Source of the DNA: JAHWKS01 sp964458385 | GTDB lineage: Bacteria > Planctomycetota > Planctomycetia > Pirellulales > Pirellulaceae | Length of the DNA: 28,009 nt | Reading direction: 5' to 3' | NCBI GenBank assembly: GCA_964458385.1 | Contig: CAYWIS010000061.1 | Coordinates: forward strand, 1-28,009 | Part shown: piece by piece, positions 7,474 to 15,279 of the stretch | How the letters are laid out: each line of letters starts with the position of its first letter | Position numbering within the stretch: position 1 is the first letter of the stretch | Made by a program: the position numbers and the translations under genes | The notes under the pieces: generated by a model | The model's database searches: none | What the model was told of the DNA's origin: nothing | The model's input: the letters and a program-made list of their open reading frames with translations, nothing else

Positions 7474-7651
7474 AGTTTCACACCCGGCGCAAGATCTCAG
7501 CAGAAAACCCAATGCGCCGCGACGTACTCAGAAAGCCCCGAAGCGACCCGGACGAGCCTGGAATCGAGCCTGACACTCCCCCCTGCAGATGTAAACCTCC
7601 GATCCAGAACACCTTCCAACTTTTGTTCCCTGACTTTTGCCCACGGCAGGT

Positions 7652-8092
7652 ATGACGCAAACGGCTCATATTCCTCGCGGTTTATCTTCCCTATTTTCCG
7701 GCAAAGGTCATTGGCGCTTGGCCCGGTGGGCTGGCGTGTTGCCGCAAATCGAGGCGTTCGAGCAAAAGTATCGCGAGTTAAGCGACGCCGAACTGCGGAA
7801 AGAAAGTCTCTCGCTTCGCTATCGGGTGCGCAGCGGCGAATCGATGACGCACCTGCTTCCCGAAGCCTTTGCCCTGGTGCGCGAGGCCGGCCGTCGCAGC
7901 ATGAACATGCGGCACTTTGAGGTGCAACTTTTAGGCGGCATGGCAATGTTTCACGGCTGTGTGGCCGAGATGGAAACAGGCGAAGGTAAGACCCTGACCG
8001 CCACGTTGCCCCTCTATTTGCATGCGCTGGCAGGCAAGGGCGCGCACCTGGCGGAGCTGTCGCGGTCACTGGCGCGGCAGCCGGCCGCCTGA
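7652..8092 (+). CDS. secA: SecA-like translocase ATPase, N-terminal part (cut by assembly gap)
   Basis: The first 133 residues (7652-8050) are the start of SecA nucleotide-binding domain 1. The text AEMETGEGKTLTATLPLYLH contains the Walker A motif (Lys113), and ALAGKGAHL follows, after which SecA proteins continue with TVNDYLA. Here the homology stops. The bases 8051-8098 encode AELSRSLARQPAA and a TGA and do not resemble SecA, and ten Ns follow. The protein resumes after the gap at the expected next residues (RDAEW). I read 8051-8108 as a faulty contig end, not a real stop. The start at 7652 gives MTQTAHIPRG; an AGG lies just upstream. SecA drives preproteins through SecYEG at the membrane using ATP. 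Confidence 0.85.
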   Translation: MTQTAHIPRGLSSLFSGKGHWRLARWAGVLPQIEAFEQKYRELSDAELRKESLSLRYRVRSGESMTHLLPEAFALVREAGRRSMNMRHFEVQLLGGMAMFHGCVAEMETGEGKTLTATLPLYLHALAGKGAHLAELSRSLARQPAA

Positions 8093-8098
8093 GGGAGA

Positions 8099-8108
8099 NN
8101 NNNNNNNN
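8099..8108. other. Assembly gap (10 Ns) inside secA
   Basis: Ten unknown bases. SecA needs about 9 residues (27 nt) between GAHL ending at 8050 and Arg at 8110, but the assembly has 59 positions there. So the sequence just left of the gap is suspect as well as the Ns. Confidence 0.97.
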
Positions 8109-8109
8109 C

Positions 8110-9639
8110 CGCGACGCCGAATGGATGAAACCCATTTACACCCTGCTGGGATTGACGGTGGGGGTGATTGAAACACAGATGTCGCAGGACGAACGCCGGC
8201 GGAACTACGCATGCGACATCACCTACGGCACGGCCAAGGAGTTTGGCTTTGATTTCCTCCGCGACCGATTGCTGTTACGCCGCATTCGCCAGCAGACGGC
8301 CGATATTTTCTTTGGCGGCGACCGCAGCCAAGGCAATGAACAACCTGTGCAGCGCGGTCAGCACTTCTGTCTGGTGGACGAAGCCGACAGCATCTTAATC
8401 GATGAGGCGCGCACGCCGCTCATCATTAGCGCTCTGCCCGATCAAGCGGCGCAAGAAGCCGTGGCCTGCTACGAATGGGCCGCCGCCGCGGTGGACTACT
8501 TTGACGAAGACGAAGATTACGAGTACGACCACGAAAAGCGCAAAGTTGAGCTGACCTTCCAAGGGCGGCAGAAAGTGCGTCGCCTTCCCCATCCCGAAGA
8601 AATGAATTCGGTCGGCCTGATCGACCTGTATGAGTACATCGAACGGGCGATTAAGGTTCGCCGAGACTTCCACCGCGACCGCGACTATGTGGTCCGCCGC
8701 GGCCAGGACGGCAAAGAAGAAGTGGTGATCGTCGACGAATCCACCGGCCGGTTGGCCGAAGGGCGCAAGTGGCGCGACGGCATTCACCAGGCCGTCGAGG
8801 CCCAGGAAGGCGTGCCGGTTACCGTAGCCACCGGGCAAGCGGCCCGAATCACGGTGCAAGACCTCTTCCTGCGGTACACGCATTTGGGAGGCATGACGGG
8901 TACAGCCACCACTTCGGCGAGCGAGATTCGCAAGATTTACAAGATGCCGGTCATCAAGATTCCCACGAACCGGCCGAACCGCCGCAAGCAATTGCCCGAC
9001 CGCATCTTTGGCAATAGCGAACAGAAGTGGGAGGCGATCGTCCAAGAGGTGAAGGAGATGCACCAGCAGGGGCGGCCCGTGTTGATCGGCACGCGGTCCA
9101 TCGCCAAGAGCGAGCATCTCTCGGAACTACTTCGCCGCGAGGGCATTCCTCATCAAGTTCTCAATGCGCACCGAGTGGCGGAAGAGGCGGAGATTGTAGC
9201 GCTTGCCGGTCAGGCAGGCAAAGTGACCGTCGCCACGAATATGGCCGGCCGTGGAACCGACATCAAACTGGCGCCCGACGTGCATCAAAGCGGCGGTTTG
9301 CACGTAATTTGCAGCGAGTTGCACGACTCGGCCCGCATCGACCGGCAGCTAATCGGCCGCTGCGCCCGACAAGGCGACCCCGGCACGTATCGCATGTACC
9401 TGGCCATGGACGACGACATCCTCAAAGCCGGTTTCGGCCCCAAGGAAGCGGAAAAGCTGGCCCGGCAAGGCGCGAATATGGCCGCTACCGAAGGTCGGGC
9501 TCGCCTTTTCTACCGAGCGCAGCGCAAGGTCGAGCGTAAGCACCTTCGCGACCGCATGATCTTGCTTTACCACGAGAAGCAGCGCAAGAAGCTGCAGCTA
9601 GAAATGGGGCAAGACCCCTACTTGGATAGCCCCGATTAA
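8110..9639 (+). CDS. secA: SecA-like translocase ATPase, main part; short form lacking most of the C-terminal domains
   Basis: This is the continuation of 7652-8050, starting RDAEWMKPIY. Motifs in order are: ACDITYGTAKEFGFDFLRD; Walker B VDEADSILIDEARTPLI; a preprotein cross-linking domain with VVIVDESTGRL; GGMTGTATTS with IPTNRPNRR; then nucleotide-binding domain 2 with ATNMAGRGTDIK and QLIGRCARQGDPGT. These are full ATPase motor motifs. The chain ends about 40 residues after QRKVE, at YLDSPD. Joined across the gap it would be about 650 residues, against roughly 850-950 or more for housekeeping SecA. The two-helix finger, helical wing and zinc-binding tail are absent. It is probably a second, short SecA and not the essential one. 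GRCARQ replaces the usual GRSGRQ. Most of the residues that bind ATP are intact. Confidence 0.88.
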   Translation, partial: RDAEWMKPIYTLLGLTVGVIETQMSQDERRRNYACDITYGTAKEFGFDFLRDRLLLRRIRQQTADIFFGGDRSQGNEQPVQRGQHFCLVDEADSILIDEARTPLIISALPDQAAQEAVACYEWAAAAVDYFDEDEDYEYDHEKRKVELTFQGRQKVRRLPHPEEMNSVGLIDLYEYIERAIKVRRDFHRDRDYVVRRGQDGKEEVVIVDESTGRLAEGRKWRDGIHQAVEAQEGVPVTVATGQAARITVQDLFLRYTHLGGMTGTATTSASEIRKIYKMPVIKIPTNRPNRRKQLPDRIFGNSEQKWEAIVQEVKEMHQQGRPVLIGTRSIAKSEHLSELLRREGIPHQVLNAHRVAEEAEIVALAGQAGKVTVATNMAGRGTDIKLAPDVHQSGGLHVICSELHDSARIDRQLIGRCARQGDPGTYRMYLAMDDDILKAGFGPKEAEKLARQGANMAATEGRARLFYRAQRKVERKHLRDRMILLYHEKQRKKLQLEMGQDPYLDSPD

Positions 9640-9738
9640 CCGTACGGCGCGGAAGTTTGTTTTCGCCTGCGCTTTGGTTACGTGGGCCACGCGGTATTCT
9701 TCCTCGCGGAGAAACGGCCCAAGTCGCCCCACTTCCGA

Positions 9739-10539
9739 TTACTGCGGCGGAAGGGCGAGAACCTCTTGGCTCAGTCCAACTGGGGCGCCGTCTTGGGGAA
9801 TCTCCTGGTGCGCGGTCCAAAGGATGGCGTTCACCAACATCCGGCGGAAGGACTCATTTTGGAAGTTCCGATAGGGGTGCCCCAACGTCGTAGCGAATGA
9901 ACGACCGCCGTTAGGACGCTCATACACCCAGCCCACAACAACGTCACGACCGTTCCGCTCGCGGACCTGGAGGAAAGGTTGGGCGTCTTTGATAATGGGG
10001 TTGAGGTAATACTCGTCGTCGATTTTGTATTCACTCCAACCTCGGCAAATGGGGTGATTCGGAAGAAGCTGCTTGAGCGGCGACTTCCCACCGCTAAGCC
10101 CTACGTTGCTTACCCATGTGCCGCCAAGATAACTCAGCCAAGTGGGGCCCAACCGCTCCAGGTTCTCCTTCTTGACGGTGGAGGACCAATGGATGGTCAC
10201 CAGCCCCACTCCCTGCCGCATGAGTTGGTCGACTTCGTTACGGTGTTCGCCATCCAGCAGCAGTTCGGCCGCCGGGTTGGTATAAAGCACAATCGCCTTA
10301 ACGCCCTCGCGTGTCTTGGCGTCGACCGGCCATCCTTGCGAGACAACGGCCTCTATGCCCGGCGTCAGCTCGGCGCACTTGGCAAGAACGCCGCACGTGT
10401 GCATGTACATGTGCGAGCCGTAGGGATGATCGGGCGCGGTTCCGATGAACAGCACCTTGGTCTTGGCCACCTCCTCGCCCCACGCCCCGGTGGCCGCAAC
10501 AAGGACCGCCCAAACGCTGATAACCCATGCGTTTTTCAT
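9739..10539 (-). CDS. Secreted ThuA-domain protein (266 aa)
   Basis: The start at 10539 gives a Sec signal peptide, MKNAWVISVWAVLVAATGAWG, cleaved after Gly21. The longest frame would add 39 residues before it. The mature part has a ThuA-like flavodoxin/amidotransferase-type fold: TKVLFIGTAPDHPYGSHMY at the first strand, GVGLVTIHWSS at the strand where ThuA proteins carry a His, and TTLGHPYRNFQNESFRRMLV near the end, which is a good ThuA signature. ThuA is named for trehalose utilisation, but in planctomycetes these secreted forms are linked to polysaccharide or sugar metabolism without a proven reaction. The gene lies 113 nt downstream of the PQQ-like propeller gene on the same strand, so the two are probably co-transcribed. 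It converges with secA 99 nt away. Confidence 0.85.
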   Translation of the reverse strand: MKNAWVISVWAVLVAATGAWGEEVAKTKVLFIGTAPDHPYGSHMYMHTCGVLAKCAELTPGIEAVVSQGWPVDAKTREGVKAIVLYTNPAAELLLDGEHRNEVDQLMRQGVGLVTIHWSSTVKKENLERLGPTWLSYLGGTWVSNVGLSGGKSPLKQLLPNHPICRGWSEYKIDDEYYLNPIIKDAQPFLQVRERNGRDVVVGWVYERPNGGRSFATTLGHPYRNFQNESFRRMLVNAILWTAHQEIPQDGAPVGLSQEVLALPPQ

Positions 10540-10652
10540 AACGATCAATCCAGTTCTCGAAGAGCCCCATGGAGCGTTGCAAGGGGCGTAAGACTTTTGG
10601 CGCCCCCTTGGCTGCGTCACAACGTGGAATGGCAATCGGCAATGGCCGCGGA

Positions 10653-11969
10653 TCATTCCGCGGCGCCGTTTACTTGGCCAAGGCAGTAGAGCATCTCTTC
10701 GCGCTTGCCGTCGTTGTAGTGCGCTACCCGCTGGTAGATGCGGCTGTTGCAGATAACGGGTGTGGCGAAGACTTCGTCGCCGAGCTGGTTCTTGGCAAGC
10801 AGTTGGAAGTCCTGTGGATCGGCTCGAAACACGAACGTCTCGCCGGCCTCATTCACCGCGTAGATGCGATCGCCCACCAACACCGGCGAGGCGGTAAACA
10901 CACCGCCCAGCCGGCCTTGCCAAATCTCTTTGCCCGTGGCGCTGTCCCAGCACACGGCGACTCCCGCATCGGTCACGGCGTAGAGGCGTCCCTCGCGCGC
11001 CAACATCGAAGGAACGTAAACACGCGTGTTCTTCTCCCACACCACTTCCCCCGACCCGTCGGCCAGCACCGCCGCCACGTGATTGCGCGGGTAACCACCC
11101 GAGGTGAAGATATGACGACCGTCGGTCACGGTCGACGTAACGCACTCCGTCGTAGCGCCCGGAATCTCCCAAAGGGTTTTTCCGGTTAGTGGGTCCAGGC
11201 TGGTCACCAAATCGCAGCCAACGAACAGCAGTTGATCGCGCCCAGCGGCAGCCAGCACAATCGGCGAAGCGTAATTAGGAGTACTGGGCCGCTGGCGGCG
11301 CCACACGACCTTTCCGGTCACGCGGTCCAGGCCCACGACTGCACCGCCTCCTTTGTTGTCGGCCGACACAATGACAAGCGATTGGTAGACTGCGGGCGAC
11401 GAACCGTATCCCTGATGGATCACATAGTCGCTCACTTTGGTTTGCCAGAGTTGCTTGCCGTCGCGATCCAGCGCCGTGGTGTAGACCGCGTTATTGTTGA
11501 GAAAGTTGATGAAGAGCCGCTCGCCATCCCAAGCCAGGGAGGAAGAGGCATGCGACGCCTTCTTGTGGCCTCCCTGCACCAGGTTCCCTCGGTGGACGTC
11601 GGTCTTCCACAGTCGTTCCCCCGTGGCCCGAGCGTAACACAGAACCGATTGGACCTCCTGTTGCTCGTCCGCCGTCGCCAGGTAGATGCGGTCTCCCACA
11701 ACGATGGGCGTGCCATGTCCGCGGCCAGGAATGGGAGCTTTCCAGATCACATTTTCGGTCGCGCTCCAACGCAGCGGGGGATTCTGGTTGCTGTCGGCAA
11801 TGCCGTTACGGTACGGGCCGCGCCACCACGGCCAATCGCCGGCCGCTACCGTTACGCCATCGTTCACTTCGGTCGGACGGGCGTCCACGATCTTCTCGGC
11901 AGTCCACGCAGGAAAGGCCAAGATCAACCCCAAAAGCAGGCTCGCATAAAGGCGGTAAGAGCAAGACAT
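10653..11969 (-). CDS. Secreted PQQ-like beta-propeller repeat protein (438 aa)
   Basis: The signal peptide MSCSYRLYASLLLGLILAFP then AWTA is cleaved near Ala24. The mature protein opens with WPWWRGPYRNGIAD, the standard beginning of planctomycete PQQ-like propellers. Repeats of the type 'G-D-R-I-Y-x2-x4-G-x2-x-C-x-D/R-x2-T-G-x2-x-W' follow, for example RATGERLWKTDV, RVTGKVVWRR, PLTGKTLWEIPG and SATGKEIWQG. These form blades like those of BamB and quinoprotein dehydrogenases. No dehydrogenase active-site segment or haem motif is visible, so it is more likely a binding or scaffold protein than an enzyme. I chose ATG at 11969 because it starts the signal peptide; the frame is open to 12167. It leads the probable two-gene unit with the ThuA protein. 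Confidence 0.85.
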   Translation of the reverse strand: MSCSYRLYASLLLGLILAFPAWTAEKIVDARPTEVNDGVTVAAGDWPWWRGPYRNGIADSNQNPPLRWSATENVIWKAPIPGRGHGTPIVVGDRIYLATADEQQEVQSVLCYARATGERLWKTDVHRGNLVQGGHKKASHASSSLAWDGERLFINFLNNNAVYTTALDRDGKQLWQTKVSDYVIHQGYGSSPAVYQSLVIVSADNKGGGAVVGLDRVTGKVVWRRQRPSTPNYASPIVLAAAGRDQLLFVGCDLVTSLDPLTGKTLWEIPGATTECVTSTVTDGRHIFTSGGYPRNHVAAVLADGSGEVVWEKNTRVYVPSMLAREGRLYAVTDAGVAVCWDSATGKEIWQGRLGGVFTASPVLVGDRIYAVNEAGETFVFRADPQDFQLLAKNQLGDEVFATPVICNSRIYQRVAHYNDGKREEMLYCLGQVNGAAE

Positions 11970-12523
11970 AAGCAAACGCAGCACTACGGTGGGTATTGAA
12001 GGGGGGACAAACGCCGGCCGTCGTACTTGGCCGCGCGTTGCGGGACACCGCGCGCCCGACGCAGCGGAAAACTCCCACAGTACCACGAGCTTTGGACAAT
12101 TGCGACCGCTCGGCGGCCTTGGAGTGCAAAAAGCCGCAAACCTTGCCACACGCCGCAGCCCTCCCAATTACCCAGACATGCAAACAGGGCAACGTTCCCG
12201 TCGCCCCAAGAGCCCACAACAACGAGGCTTACCTCGGCTAGTGCGCGTCAAGGAACGAGGACGCCTCCTACCAGCCGGTTCTCGTTGACTCGGTTGCGAG
12301 GTTTTGTTATCTCACGCGTCGCCAATTCGCCGGCGGGAACCGTGGGCGTGGCCTACACAACCTCAAGGCGCACGGAAGGCCAACAAGTGTTCAACGGCGC
12401 CCCCCTAACCCTGGGGCTTAGCCGGAATAATCGCGGGATGCGGAAAAATCGTTATAACTTTCCGGATCGGCCGTGCCGATCAAGACTGCTGGTCCCCTGC
12501 ATCTTGAGTAAAGAGGCCGATTC
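11970..12523. other. Divergent spacer with no gene
   Basis: These 554 bp separate the propeller gene (-) from the first of two tandem membrane-protein genes (+). Overlapping open frames exist but resemble nothing and look like GC-rich chance frames. Near the right end is a -10-like box with a palindrome (12453-12481). No promoter for the propeller gene is evident. Confidence 0.45.
12453..12481 (+). promoter_or_regulatory. Possible -10 box with a palindrome at the predicted transcript start
   Basis: TATAAC (12453-12458) matches five of six -10 positions. It is followed by the perfect inverted repeat GATCGGC-CGT-GCCGATC (12465-12481), which begins about where transcription would start. No good -35 box is present. 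A repressor site or a 5' stabilising hairpin is inferred. Confidence 0.35.
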
Positions 12524-13276
12524 ATGCCCTCGATTGCTACCTCGCTTCCGTTGGCGCCCAAGGTTTCTCTGCCGCGCAGGGGGCTGAAAATGCTTGGCTA
12601 TGCGGTAGCGCCAACGATTTTGAGCCTACTGGCGAGCGTTTACACCGCTTCCCCCGACTTCTTCCTGCAGTATATCCACGAGGACACACGGCGGGAGTTG
12701 ATGGCGGTCGAATTGACGACCGTTGTCTGCGCTGGCCTGGGAGGCGTGCTACTATTGGCCGCCGCCCTACGACGTGCGAAGGCCGGGCAAAAATCAGCGG
12801 CCAGCTTGGTGGCCGTTGTTGGATGTGCCGCCTTGTTCTTTGCCGGCGAGGAAATGAGTTGGGGGCAAAGCTACTTCGGCTGGAAAACGCCTTCGAGCTT
12901 CGCCGCGTTCAGCCGCGAAACGAACCTGCACAACAGCTCGTTGGGCGTACAGAGTTTCGGCAATTTGTTCCTGATCGTTGTGTTCTTTGTTCTGCCAGGC
13001 TGGGCCTGGCTAAAACGGCGAAAGGGACCAACCGTGCTTGCTGCTTGGCGGTCCGCCATCGCCTCGGGGCCGGTGGTGTGCTGCGTAGCGGCCGGATTCC
13101 TTTGGAAAGAAATCAAAAACCTTTATCGCTTTTGGTACGCCGATCATCGAGAGCACCTCGTGTACCAGGAGTTCATTATGCACATGAACGAGCACAAGGA
13201 ACTGCTGGTGGCCGTCGCGCTGTTCATGTTCGGCGTCATGCAGGTCCGCGACGCGTTTGCGAACAAACGCGCCTAG
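12524..13276 (+). CDS. Multi-pass membrane protein with EE-GQ-FGW-ETNLHN motif, copy A (250 aa)
   Basis: I do not recognise a named family. GAGG sits 7 nt before the ATG. The protein has about five hydrophobic segments, near residues 24-45, 62-81, 92-108, 146-163 and 179-193, and another at 226-241. The most striking part is residues 104-137: FFAGEEMSWGQSYFGW, a Pro, then SRETNLHN. The pair Glu109-Glu110 lies at the end of a membrane segment and the Asn/His-rich piece follows in a loop. Near the C-terminus NEHKELL (222-228) precedes the last membrane segment. All these pieces recur in the next gene. Acidic and His residues conserved at membrane borders hint at metal binding or catalysis, but this is inference. 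The gene is the first of a tandem pair. Confidence 0.75.
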   Translation: MPSIATSLPLAPKVSLPRRGLKMLGYAVAPTILSLLASVYTASPDFFLQYIHEDTRRELMAVELTTVVCAGLGGVLLLAAALRRAKAGQKSAASLVAVVGCAALFFAGEEMSWGQSYFGWKTPSSFAAFSRETNLHNSSLGVQSFGNLFLIVVFFVLPGWAWLKRRKGPTVLAAWRSAIASGPVVCCVAAGFLWKEIKNLYRFWYADHREHLVYQEFIMHMNEHKELLVAVALFMFGVMQVRDAFANKRA

Positions 13277-13310
13277 TTGAAGCAGCCGGCCCTGCTGCGA
13301 AATTCCTACG

Positions 13311-14087
13311 ATGCCCTTGAGAAAGTTAATGGCGATGACGCGCAAACAATGGCTGTGGTCTTTGGGAGCGCCGGTGGCCGGCTATCTGGGCTACATCGTC
13401 ATGATGTGCCTGGCGAACGACGAGTGGCGTCGCTGGATCGACTCCGAGCAAGGCCCGACCGAGCTAGGCACCGCCGCACTGTTCTTCCTGGCGGGCCTCA
13501 CGGCGGCGGCGATTGCCTGGCGAGCCGCGACAATGCCGCTTCGTTACCGGAGTCTCTTCGCTCTTGGCGCCGCCGTCCTGGTATTTGTGGCGCTAGAGGA
13601 AATCAGTTACGGCCAACACCTGTTTGGCTGGTCCTCGCCCGAGTACATGTTGCAGTACAACTATCGCCAGGAAACCAACCTACACAACCTGCACGATAAC
13701 GCACTTTCGCATCTGCTGCGGTTGGTTGCGAACCTCCTGACGCCGCTGGTGTTTATCGTGCCGCCCTTGGTGCTGCTCCGCCACGGCCGCGACTATCGGC
13801 GCGGGTCGTTCGCGTGGCATTTTCTCCCCAAACAGGAGCTTATCGGGGTAGCGGCGGTGGCGTGGTTCTGCACCACTCCGCAGAAAATCATTGACATGAT
13901 CGGGCACGGCGGTCGCCGTTGGCTGGGCCTTGGCGAGCTGAAAGAGCTTTACTGGTCCATCGCGGCGATGGGCCTGATGCTCCTCCTTTACCGCCGGCAT
14001 ATGGCGCCCGCCGAACAAGCGACCGCAACCGACGCTCCGGCTCATTCCACCTCGGCCAGCAAGCCGCACAGCAAGCGAGCGGCGTAG
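13311..14087 (+). CDS. Multi-pass membrane protein with EE-GQ-FGW-ETNLHN motif, copy B (258 aa)
   Basis: This is a divergent tandem paralog of the preceding gene, 34 nt downstream and probably in the same transcript. Numbered from the first ATG, it has LEEISYGQHLFGW (residues 95-107), a Pro at 110, then QETNLHN (120-126), and GELKEL (208-213) before the last membrane segment, each matching copy A in order and spacing. An N-terminal acidic stretch before the second membrane segment (DSEQGPTELG) parallels HEDTRRELM in copy A. Outside these pieces the two proteins share little, so the motifs are probably functional. Starts at 13311, 13329 and 13335 are all possible; GAGAAAG at 13319-13325 suits the later ones. 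A basic, polar tail ends the protein. The function is unknown. Confidence 0.75.
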   Translation: MPLRKLMAMTRKQWLWSLGAPVAGYLGYIVMMCLANDEWRRWIDSEQGPTELGTAALFFLAGLTAAAIAWRAATMPLRYRSLFALGAAVLVFVALEEISYGQHLFGWSSPEYMLQYNYRQETNLHNLHDNALSHLLRLVANLLTPLVFIVPPLVLLRHGRDYRRGSFAWHFLPKQELIGVAAVAWFCTTPQKIIDMIGHGGRRWLGLGELKELYWSIAAMGLMLLLYRRHMAPAEQATATDAPAHSTSASKPHSKRAA

Positions 14088-14105
14088 TTATGCGCGTCTT
14101 GGCTG

Positions 14106-15149
14106 TCAGTCGCCCGCGGCGCAACTGGTTGGCTGCGGGCGCGGCGCGGCAGCGTCGATCGTCTTGGACGGCGTTTTTTCGACCGAAGCACGAACCCGCG
14201 TCTGCTGAGCGCGGAACAACCAGAGCGAATCGACCGAATAGAGCGCCACGGCGGCCCAGATAAAACCAAAGCTGACCAGTTGCGTGCGCGAGAACGGTTC
14301 GCCAAACACCAACACCGCAAGCACAAATTGCAGGCTGGGCGCCACGTATTGCAAGAAACCAAGCGTCGCCATGCGTAACCGTCGCGCCGCCCCCGCAAAC
14401 AAGAGCAACGGTACGGTCGTCACCGGGCCGCCCACAATCAGCAGAAGCAACAATGGGGCGTTGTTTGCGGCCGCCTGCCCTTGAACCTGCAACGCCGCCA
14501 GCAACAACAGCGCCAGCGGGGCCAAAAGGAGTGTTTCGACAAATAGCCCCAGCGAGGCATCCACCGCCACGGTCTTGCGCAGCAAGCCGTAGAACGCAAA
14601 GGAACAGGCCAGCACCAAGGCAATCCACGGCATTCCGGCTCCTCGCGTCGCCAGCATCAGCACTCCGGCGCTCGCCAGCGCCAAGGAGCCCACTTGCACG
14701 GGCCGCAGCCGTTCGCGCAAGAACACCACGCCCAGCAACACATTCACCAGAGGCGTGATGAAATACCCCAAGCTCGCCTCTAGCACCCGCTCGGTCGCAA
14801 CCGCGTAGATATAGGTGAACCAATTGATGGCGATTAAGGTGGTGCTAGCGACCAAACGCAGCATGACGCCACGCGACGTCAGCGCGCGCCGCAAATCGCC
14901 CCACCGTCCTGCCACCGCAATCAGGCCGGCCAACAACAGAACCGACCACACAATACGATGTGCGAGGACTTCCCAGGGGGGAAGATGGCGCAAGGCGCGA
15001 AAGTAGAGGGGGATGACTCCCCACAATCCGTAAGCGCCCAAGCCAAATAACAGGCCCAGGCGCGTTTGCTCATGTTCCGAGGTAGCCAAGGATGGAAGGC
15101 GGGCTAGAGTACAGGGCCGGCCATCTCCGTCGGCCAGCCGAAAGTCCAA
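14106..15149 (-). CDS. rarD: RarD-type EamA/DMT family transporter
   Basis: This is a ten-helix permease of the drug/metabolite transporter superfamily. The N-terminal block GLLFGLGAYGLWGVIPLYF followed by ALRHLPPWEVLAHRIVWS is characteristic of the RarD subgroup. Two EamA repeats are visible: a first half ending in VFLRERLRPVQ, and a second half ending in LVFGEPFSRTQLVSFGFIW. RarD was named in E. coli as a predicted chloramphenicol-sensitive permease; the natural substrate is unknown. There is no ATG at the N-terminus. The frame begins at TTG 15149, and a second TTG at 15089 would give MATSEHEQTRLG, close to the usual family start. A polar tail of about 30 residues after the last helix is longer than usual. 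It converges with the copy B membrane gene only 18 nt away. Confidence 0.85.
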   Translation of the reverse strand: MDFRLADGDGRPCTLARLPSLATSEHEQTRLGLLFGLGAYGLWGVIPLYFRALRHLPPWEVLAHRIVWSVLLLAGLIAVAGRWGDLRRALTSRGVMLRLVASTTLIAINWFTYIYAVATERVLEASLGYFITPLVNVLLGVVFLRERLRPVQVGSLALASAGVLMLATRGAGMPWIALVLACSFAFYGLLRKTVAVDASLGLFVETLLLAPLALLLLAALQVQGQAAANNAPLLLLLIVGGPVTTVPLLLFAGAARRLRMATLGFLQYVAPSLQFVLAVLVFGEPFSRTQLVSFGFIWAAVALYSVDSLWLFRAQQTRVRASVEKTPSKTIDAAAPRPQPTSCAAGD

Positions 15150-15279
15150 TCATAGAATTCTCACCGCCCCAAGACCAGTCAAGCCGCTTCCCATGAGAAT
15201 GCGGCGATTCATCCCCCTTCTTTTTCCCTTGGGCCATGCAGAGGCGCCAGGCGGACGCCCCTTAAAGGACACTTTCGGC

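Larger units (their letters stand above)
6791..7651. other. Long divergent spacer between the BBP7-type gene and secA
   Basis: No credible gene lies in these 861 bp. The frames that are open have no family resemblance, signal peptide or start site. The left part (6791-7020) must hold the BBP7-type gene promoter, but none stands out. The middle (7200-7390) is T/G-rich on the plus strand and carries a cluster of GTTCG/CGAAC palindromes described separately. The right part holds a possible secA -10 box at 7468. Confidence 0.5.

Noticed and set aside
7041..7481. 146-codon open frame on the minus strand in the secA upstream spacer
   Set aside because: No ribosome-binding site or recognisable sequence; it covers the palindrome cluster.
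8051..8092. Programmed frameshift or a real short SecA fragment
   Set aside because: The break coincides with an N-gap and homology resumes at the next expected residue, so an assembly fault is simpler.
12399..12417. GCCCC...GGGGC hairpin as a dispersed repeat
   Set aside because: Only one copy is visible in the window, and the 5-bp stem could arise by chance.
13888..14823. 311-codon open frame on the minus strand
   Set aside because: It overlaps the RarD gene in another frame; only the RarD frame shows family motifs.
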